From Aotearoamyces nothofagi (taxonomy: Eukaryota > Ascomycota > Leotiomycetes > Leotiales > Tympanidaceae): a stretch of DNA of 64,000 bases. The DNA lies in the NCBI GenBank assembly GCA_015345905.1, contig JADDTR010000041.1:62001-126000 (forward strand), given 5' to 3'. Under the pieces are notes generated by a model that worked only from the letters and a program-made list of their open reading frames with translations, was not told the origin of the DNA and ran no database searches. Shown piece by piece: positions 59,900-64,000 of this stretch. A program made the translations under genes and the position numbers. The first letter of the stretch is position 1. Every line of letters begins with the position of its first letter.

Positions 59900-61228
59900 A
59901 TGACCACCCCTCTAACCTTCGGCGTAGAGCTCGAATTCGCCCTCGCAACACTCGCCGACCCAGGCCGTCCCCGCGCCTTCGACCCGCACTACAGCGACCA
60001 GCGCTCAGCGCGCTTCGAGAGCCTCAGGGACGCCTCCGTCGCGATGATCGAAGCGCTCGCATCGGCCGGGCTGGCCGTGGAGAGGAGGCACGTCGATAGC
60101 TGCGCGCCCGACTCGAGGGTGTGGAACGTCGGCACCGACACGACCATCGCGTCGCCGCGCCAGCACCCCGCGTACCGGCGCGGCGACTACCACTACCACG
60201 GCGTCGAGATCACCAGCCCGGCGTACTACTTCTGCCGGCGCGCGCTCGCCGAGGTCGAGATCGCCTGCGCGACGCTTGCGAGGACCTTCCGCGTCAACGT
60301 CAACGAGTCCTGCGGCCTGCATTGCCACGTCGGCGACGGCGTCAGCGGCTTCAAGCTGCCGACGCTGCGGGCTCTGGTCTGTCTGCTGTGGGCCTTCGAG
60401 CCGCAGCTCCAGACGCTGCACCCCGAAGCCCGCCACGACGGGGAGTGGTGCGGGCGGCTGCGCGGGCGGACGAACTACGCCGAGCAGCGCGCGCGCGCGG
60501 CGTCCCAGCGGGGCGCGCTGCCGGTCTCGGTGTCGGAGGCTTGCGCGCACTTCATGTCGAGCGATGCCCCGGGTCTGCTGGACGACATGAGGGCCTGGGC
60601 GTGGGGCAAGCTGGCGGTGAATTTTGGGCCGCTGAGGATGTGGCGTGCGGCGAGGACGCTCCGGGGCGCGAGTATGGGTACGAAGAACACGATTGAGTTC
60701 CGCCAGCATGAGGGGACGCTGGATCCCAAGAGGGTGACGATGTGGATCAGGACGGCGGTGGGGATCGTGACGTGGGCGAGAGACGTCAGGCCTTCTGTGT
60801 TCATGGCTCTTCTTCTACAGCACGCCACTGACGACGTCGAAGAGTTTTCCGTCATCGATCTCCTGAAGGAGCTCTGGCTAGAAGACGAAGCTGACTTTTA
60901 TCACAGGTCTCTCTTTTCTAACCCTCGTCCCGCTCCGAAGACAAAGCCGAACAGTGACGATCGTGGCGAGACTTGGTCTTTCTCTAAAGGAGATGACGGA
61001 TTTAAGAGCCTAGGATCGCCGTTGGTGCCGCTGGCCGGCACGCCGTCACGAGCAGATGAGCAGAGTGACGTTGGTGAGCGGCACGATGAGTTGGGCGAAC
61101 AAGAGGAAGAAGATGAAATTGATATGAGCGTAATATGGAATAGCACACTCGAGCAACTTAACTGTGGCGAAATACCGAGTAGATTCGATGAGGAGGAATC
61201 TAGCAGATTTTTCTTTCCTCCAACATAA
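59900..61228 (+). CDS. amidoligase family protein (COOH-NH2 ligase, glutamine-synthetase-like fold)
   Basis: Single-exon gene of 442 residues. The N-terminal 300 residues match the Amidoligase_2 type (PF12224), ATP-dependent enzymes predicted to join a carboxylate to an amine: 'TFGVELEFAL' at the start, 'WNVGTDTTIAS', 'HGVEITSPAYYF', 'NVNESCGLHCHVGDG', 'LAVNFGPLRMWRAA' and 'NTIEFRQHEGTLDPKRVTMW'. The Glu, Asp and His of these motifs correspond to the metal/ATP-binding set of the superfamily, which includes glutamine synthetase and gamma-glutamylcysteine synthetase. The C-terminal 130 residues are acidic and disordered. The true substrate is unknown for fungal members; peptide or protein modification has been proposed from bacterial neighbourhoods. 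The 5' two-thirds is very GC-rich, in contrast to the AT-rich DNA just downstream. Confidence 0.88.
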   Translation: MTTPLTFGVELEFALATLADPGRPRAFDPHYSDQRSARFESLRDASVAMIEALASAGLAVERRHVDSCAPDSRVWNVGTDTTIASPRQHPAYRRGDYHYHGVEITSPAYYFCRRALAEVEIACATLARTFRVNVNESCGLHCHVGDGVSGFKLPTLRALVCLLWAFEPQLQTLHPEARHDGEWCGRLRGRTNYAEQRARAASQRGALPVSVSEACAHFMSSDAPGLLDDMRAWAWGKLAVNFGPLRMWRAARTLRGASMGTKNTIEFRQHEGTLDPKRVTMWIRTAVGIVTWARDVRPSVFMALLLQHATDDVEEFSVIDLLKELWLEDEADFYHRSLFSNPRPAPKTKPNSDDRGETWSFSKGDDGFKSLGSPLVPLAGTPSRADEQSDVGERHDELGEQEEEDEIDMSVIWNSTLEQLNCGEIPSRFDEEESSRFFFPPT

Positions 61229-62654
61229 CCCCATCTCATTTCTTATCATTTTAATCTGCCCTCGAGCTATAATCAATACACATCATGTTTGGAGGACAAG
61301 GTCAGAAAATGCTAATGATTCTCAATAAAACCAATTTATTTACCTGACCAAAATCATTGCTAAGCGTGAAGTTCCTGGAAATAAACAGAATGAAAACATG
61401 GAACTAGGAGCCGTAATTCGTCATTATCCAAATAACTCCTGAACCAGAAACAAAAGGAAAAGTCTGGTATGGCAATCCTAATTCGATCTCATCTCCAAAT
61501 ATGAGAGTAGTTCTAAAGCTTCCTTACAAGTGATATAATTGGTGTATAGGGTAATGATTATCGGGTTTGCGCCATTGCTATACTTGTTTTCCCAGCGCCC
61601 GTCATTTGCCCTCTTAGCAATTCCCTGTCCATGACCTTATAAATACTCCAACTAACCTTAAGCTTCTCAATTATTCTCTGCTCGTGGGTTTGGTAGACAG
61701 GACTTCGTCACTCCATGCAGCAGCGGCCTTCCTTCTTCGCTTGGAAATAGAAGTGGCTGTAAGGCAGGCCCTTGATGATCTTCTGGTTCAGATGGCACTC
61801 TAAACGCCATGAAAGCAGCATTCAAGTCGACGCGGCTCGTATCGCTTGATATCGCGCTAGTGTCCTCGGAAAAGAAGTGATGGATTGTACCCGCCAATTT
61901 GCGATTTGGCCAATTCCACGGCGAGTTGACCAAATCCAGTGTGTTGCCGGGTAACTTGCCTAATTGGGCAATTTCCAACGTCATGAAACTTAGAAATATA
62001 AGTTTTCTTAAGTCTCTGCACTTTTTATAAGTTTTTCTACAAAGCCTCTGTAAAGTCTCTATAAAGTCTCTGTAAAATATCTTATAAGGTAAGTTTAAAG
62101 TAGTTGCTGCTTGCTAGATGTCTTTTAAAGTAGATATAAAGTGTATATAAAGTGTTCTATAGATCTAAATCAACTTCTAAAGTATTAACAATTATAGATA
62201 TTACTTTATTATCTTCATTGCTATATAGTACTTACTTTATACTATTATTATCTATCCCTGATAATAAAGAATATAAATGTTGGCCTTCTACTTTAGCTAG
62301 AGAATTTATAGACTATATTTATAAGGAAGGTATATAATTAATATATATAACTGGTCGAAGCTATTGCTCCGATCTCCGACTATATATATATAACTAATAT
62401 ATATATCTACTTGGAGCTATAGCTCTGAGTTCCAACTATAGTACTACTATAGTAGCACCTTGTCTAAAAGAGAGGTATCTAGAAGCCTTGAGCTTCTAAA
62501 GCTTTCTGATTCTTTAAGAATCAGTTTATATATATATTTAGTAATCCTTGGCCAATATACTCTTACAATATTGAACAAAGCAGCAATAGAGGTATTCTAG
62601 CTAGAAGAAAGTATAAAGCTTATAGATATTATCTAAATAATAGAAATTAGACTG

Positions 62655-62945
62655 GCCAACGGTCCGGTTCGGTCCGGTCTCGAGGGTAATTTGTAGACCG
62701 TTTTACAGACCGGACCGTTTCTTCTGAAACCGGACCGGACCATTTCGGAATGGTCCGGTCTGGGACCAGACCGATATTAATGGTCCGGTCCAGGTTATAA
62801 TACTGTAGACCGTTTAGATAGTAAGACCGGACCGGACCGTTTCAAAATGGTTCGGTCTAGGAATCTCTGGACCGAACCGAACCGTTTTAAAACGGTCCGG
62901 TTCGGTCCAGAGCGAAACGGTCCGGTCTAAGAAACGGTCTATGAC
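62655..62945. repeat. GGTCCGGT palindromic repeat cluster
   Basis: About 290 bp in which GGTCCGGT, GACCGGACCG and AGACCGTTT recur in both orientations, giving nested hairpins such as GGACCATT-TCGG-AATGGTCC and the perfect palindrome ACCGTTTTAAAACGGT. The cluster is self-complementary over most of its length and non-coding. It may be a miniature inverted-repeat element; no clear target duplication was found. Confidence 0.75.
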
Positions 62946-63001
62946 GATTAAATGTATTATTAGATTATTTATATTAAAATCGGAATAGTTTAAGATTTTA
63001 C

Positions 63002-63110
63002 ATGTCATTGCGTTACTGTTGAGCGTTACTGTTCGGAAAACACGGGAATTTTAAAGGCACGATATATCTACGATTCCAGATGTCATTGCGTTACTGTTCA
63101 CCGTTACTGT
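63002..63110. repeat. direct repeat pair ATGTCATTGCGTTACTGTT
   Basis: Two copies (63002-63033 and 63079-63110), 77 bp apart, each with ATGTCATTGCGTTACTGTT, two variable bases and CGTTACTGT. Confidence 0.85.
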
Positions 63111-63156
63111 CATACTAATAACTACAAAAGCAGGATTACAGTTAAATTTTTTTTAT

Positions 63157-63613
63157 TTACAAATTGTAGGCCCCTTGGACCACTGCAGAGGCACAAAACC
63201 ACTTCACCAGCTGCATATCCTTGCTCTGGATGGTGACACGCTTAGCGTGGATTGCGCACATGTTGGAAGCTAGAATTCATTAGTTATTTCATCATTAATT
63301 AGTGGGGAGATTCAACTTACCCTCAAAGAACGAGGTCAGGTATGCCTCGCTGGCCTCCTGGAGCGCCAGGATGGCAGAGGACTGGTACCGCAGACTGCCG
63401 TCCATCCTCACGTCCTGGGTGATTTCACGAACCAGGCGCTGGAATGCCAATTTTGGCAGGAGGAACCCAACCTCCTTCTGGTAGTGCCTGATTTCAAGCA
63501 GGGCACGGGCTATTCTTGATTAGTAACTATATACATTAGACAGGGGATTACTTACTGCCTGCCTTTGCAGGGCAAGGGTTGTCCGAGACCCCGGGAGGCC
63601 TTGGGTGGGGGTA
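63157..63613 (-). CDS. divergent histone H3 variant, CENP-A-like, 5' end missing at an N
   Basis: Model: complement(join(63157..63269, 63321..63509, 63556..63613)), truncated at the ambiguous base 63614. The histone fold reads '[20 protein letters not shown]', '[20 protein letters not shown]', '[20 protein letters not shown]', '[20 protein letters not shown]'. It mixes canonical H3 features ([16 protein letters not shown]) with centromeric-H3 features: a loop 1 two residues longer than H3 and 'AILALQEA' in helix 2 instead of 'AIGALQES'. The C-terminus after 'KDMQL' departs from both H3 (ARRLRGERS) and known [21 protein letters not shown]. The partial N-tail ([16 protein letters not shown]) is Pro-rich and unlike H3. 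Introns are GT-AG and in phase. It may be a diverged paralog or decaying duplicate rather than the working centromeric histone. Confidence 0.72.
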
Positions 63614-63614
63614 N
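63614..63614. other. single ambiguous base (N), likely assembly join
   Basis: The only N in the window sits at the junction of two sequence copies identical over 386 bp (63215-63600 and 63615-64000). Confidence 0.85.
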
Positions 63615-64000
63615 ATATCCTTGCTCTGGATGGTGACACGCTTAGCGTGGATTGCGCACATGTTGGAAGCTAGAATTCATTAGTTATTTCATCATTAATT
63701 AGTGGGGAGATTCAACTTACCCTCAAAGAACGAGGTCAGGTATGCCTCGCTGGCCTCCTGGAGCGCCAGGATGGCAGAGGACTGGTACCGCAGACTGCCG
63801 TCCATCCTCACGTCCTGGGTGATTTCACGAACCAGGCGCTGGAATGCCAATTTTGGCAGGAGGAACCCAACCTCCTTCTGGTAGTGCCTGATTTCAAGCA
63901 GGGCACGGGCTATTCTTGATTAGTAACTATATACATTAGACAGGGGATTACTTACTGCCTGCCTTTGCAGGGCAAGGGTTGTCCGAGACCCCGGGAGGCC
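63615..64000 (-). CDS. second, incomplete copy of the histone H3 variant
   Basis: Exon parts at complement(63615..63669), complement(63721..63909) and complement(63956..64000), cut at both ends. It repeats 63215-63600 base for base, so it encodes the same histone-fold core from '[14 protein letters not shown]' to 'VTIQSKD' and lacks the C-terminal end. Perfect identity in introns as well as exons means either a very recent tandem duplication or, more probably, overlapping contig ends placed side by side. Confidence 0.65.

Larger units (their letters stand above)
61229..63156. other. AT-rich, repeat-bearing spacer, possibly RIP-affected
   Basis: 1.9 kb of AT-rich sequence with TATATA stretches and no long ORF except 61667-61984 (minus, 105 codons, character unclear). 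Short tandem motifs AAAGTCTCTRTA occur at 62043-62080, palindromes such as CTATAGTACTACTATAG at 62436-62452, and the GGTCCGGT array and a direct repeat are listed separately. The composition would fit repeat-induced point mutation, which is inference. Confidence 0.5.

Noticed and set aside
61667-61984. 105-codon minus-strand ORF as a possible transposase remnant
   Set aside because: No catalytic motif or family signature could be recognised; short and in AT-rich DNA.
63302-63884. Two identical 60-codon plus-strand ORFs (63302-63484 and 63702-63884)
   Set aside because: They are antisense shadows of the histone-fold exon, which has in-phase introns and clear H3 similarity on the minus strand.

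Overview
The window is nuclear DNA of a filamentous ascomycete (Pezizomycotina). The evidence is short GT-AG introns of about 45-100 nt with CTAAC/CTGAC branch points, fungus-specific families (Zn2Cys6 regulators, exomer ChAPs, Cch1, FacC-type carnitine acetyltransferase, NCS1 purine permease), intact genes separated by microsatellite-rich spacers, and one AT-rich block that looks RIP-affected. The genus cannot be told from the sequence. Gene models below were built by hand from reading-frame continuity and splice signals; every multi-exon model closes in phase.

Layout: 1-259 (-) start of an alpha-L-rhamnosidase-like gene; 844-2894 (+) Zn2Cys6 regulator, divergent from it; 2945-4977 (-) a second regulator-like protein without a zinc cluster; 6327-8794 (+) exomer ChAPs protein (Bch1/Bud7 family); 9124-10384 (-) conserved membrane protein of unknown function; 11295-16870 (-) histone transcription regulator Hir3; 16871-23042 a 6-kb gene-poor stretch with minisatellites, a 55-bp tandem repeat, a GC-rich inverted repeat, a probable 101-residue gene and very many simple repeats; 23043-29524 (-) calcium channel Cch1; 30462-33277 (+) DDT/WHIM/PHD chromatin protein; 33659-35145 (-) Rad57 recombinase paralog; 36751-38303 (+) single-pass membrane protein with a cysteine-rich ectodomain; 38922-41649 (-) cytosolic carnitine acetyltransferase; 42982-44978 (-) amino-acid/choline-type permease; 44979-48558 a repeat-bearing spacer; 48559-50534 (+) multicopper oxidase; 50841-51986 (-) HSL-type esterase; 53826-55530 (+) purine-cytosine permease; 57100-59007 (+) ferroportin-like SLC40 transporter; 59900-61228 (+) amidoligase; 61229-63156 AT-rich, palindrome-rich spacer; 63157-64000 (-) two incomplete, identical copies of a divergent histone H3 (CENP-A-like) gene joined at a single N.

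Most genes are ordinary housekeeping or transport genes with no common pathway. The rhamnosidase/regulator divergent pair is the only arrangement that suggests local regulation. The multicopper oxidase and ferroportin-like transporter are 7 kb apart but separated by unrelated genes.

The most unusual items are (i) an intron in the multicopper oxidase that can only be removed as AT-AC, directly before the essential HCH copper motif, and (ii) the divergent H3 variant duplicated at the window edge, whose 400-bp period and single N look like an assembly join. No coherent new multi-gene system was found.
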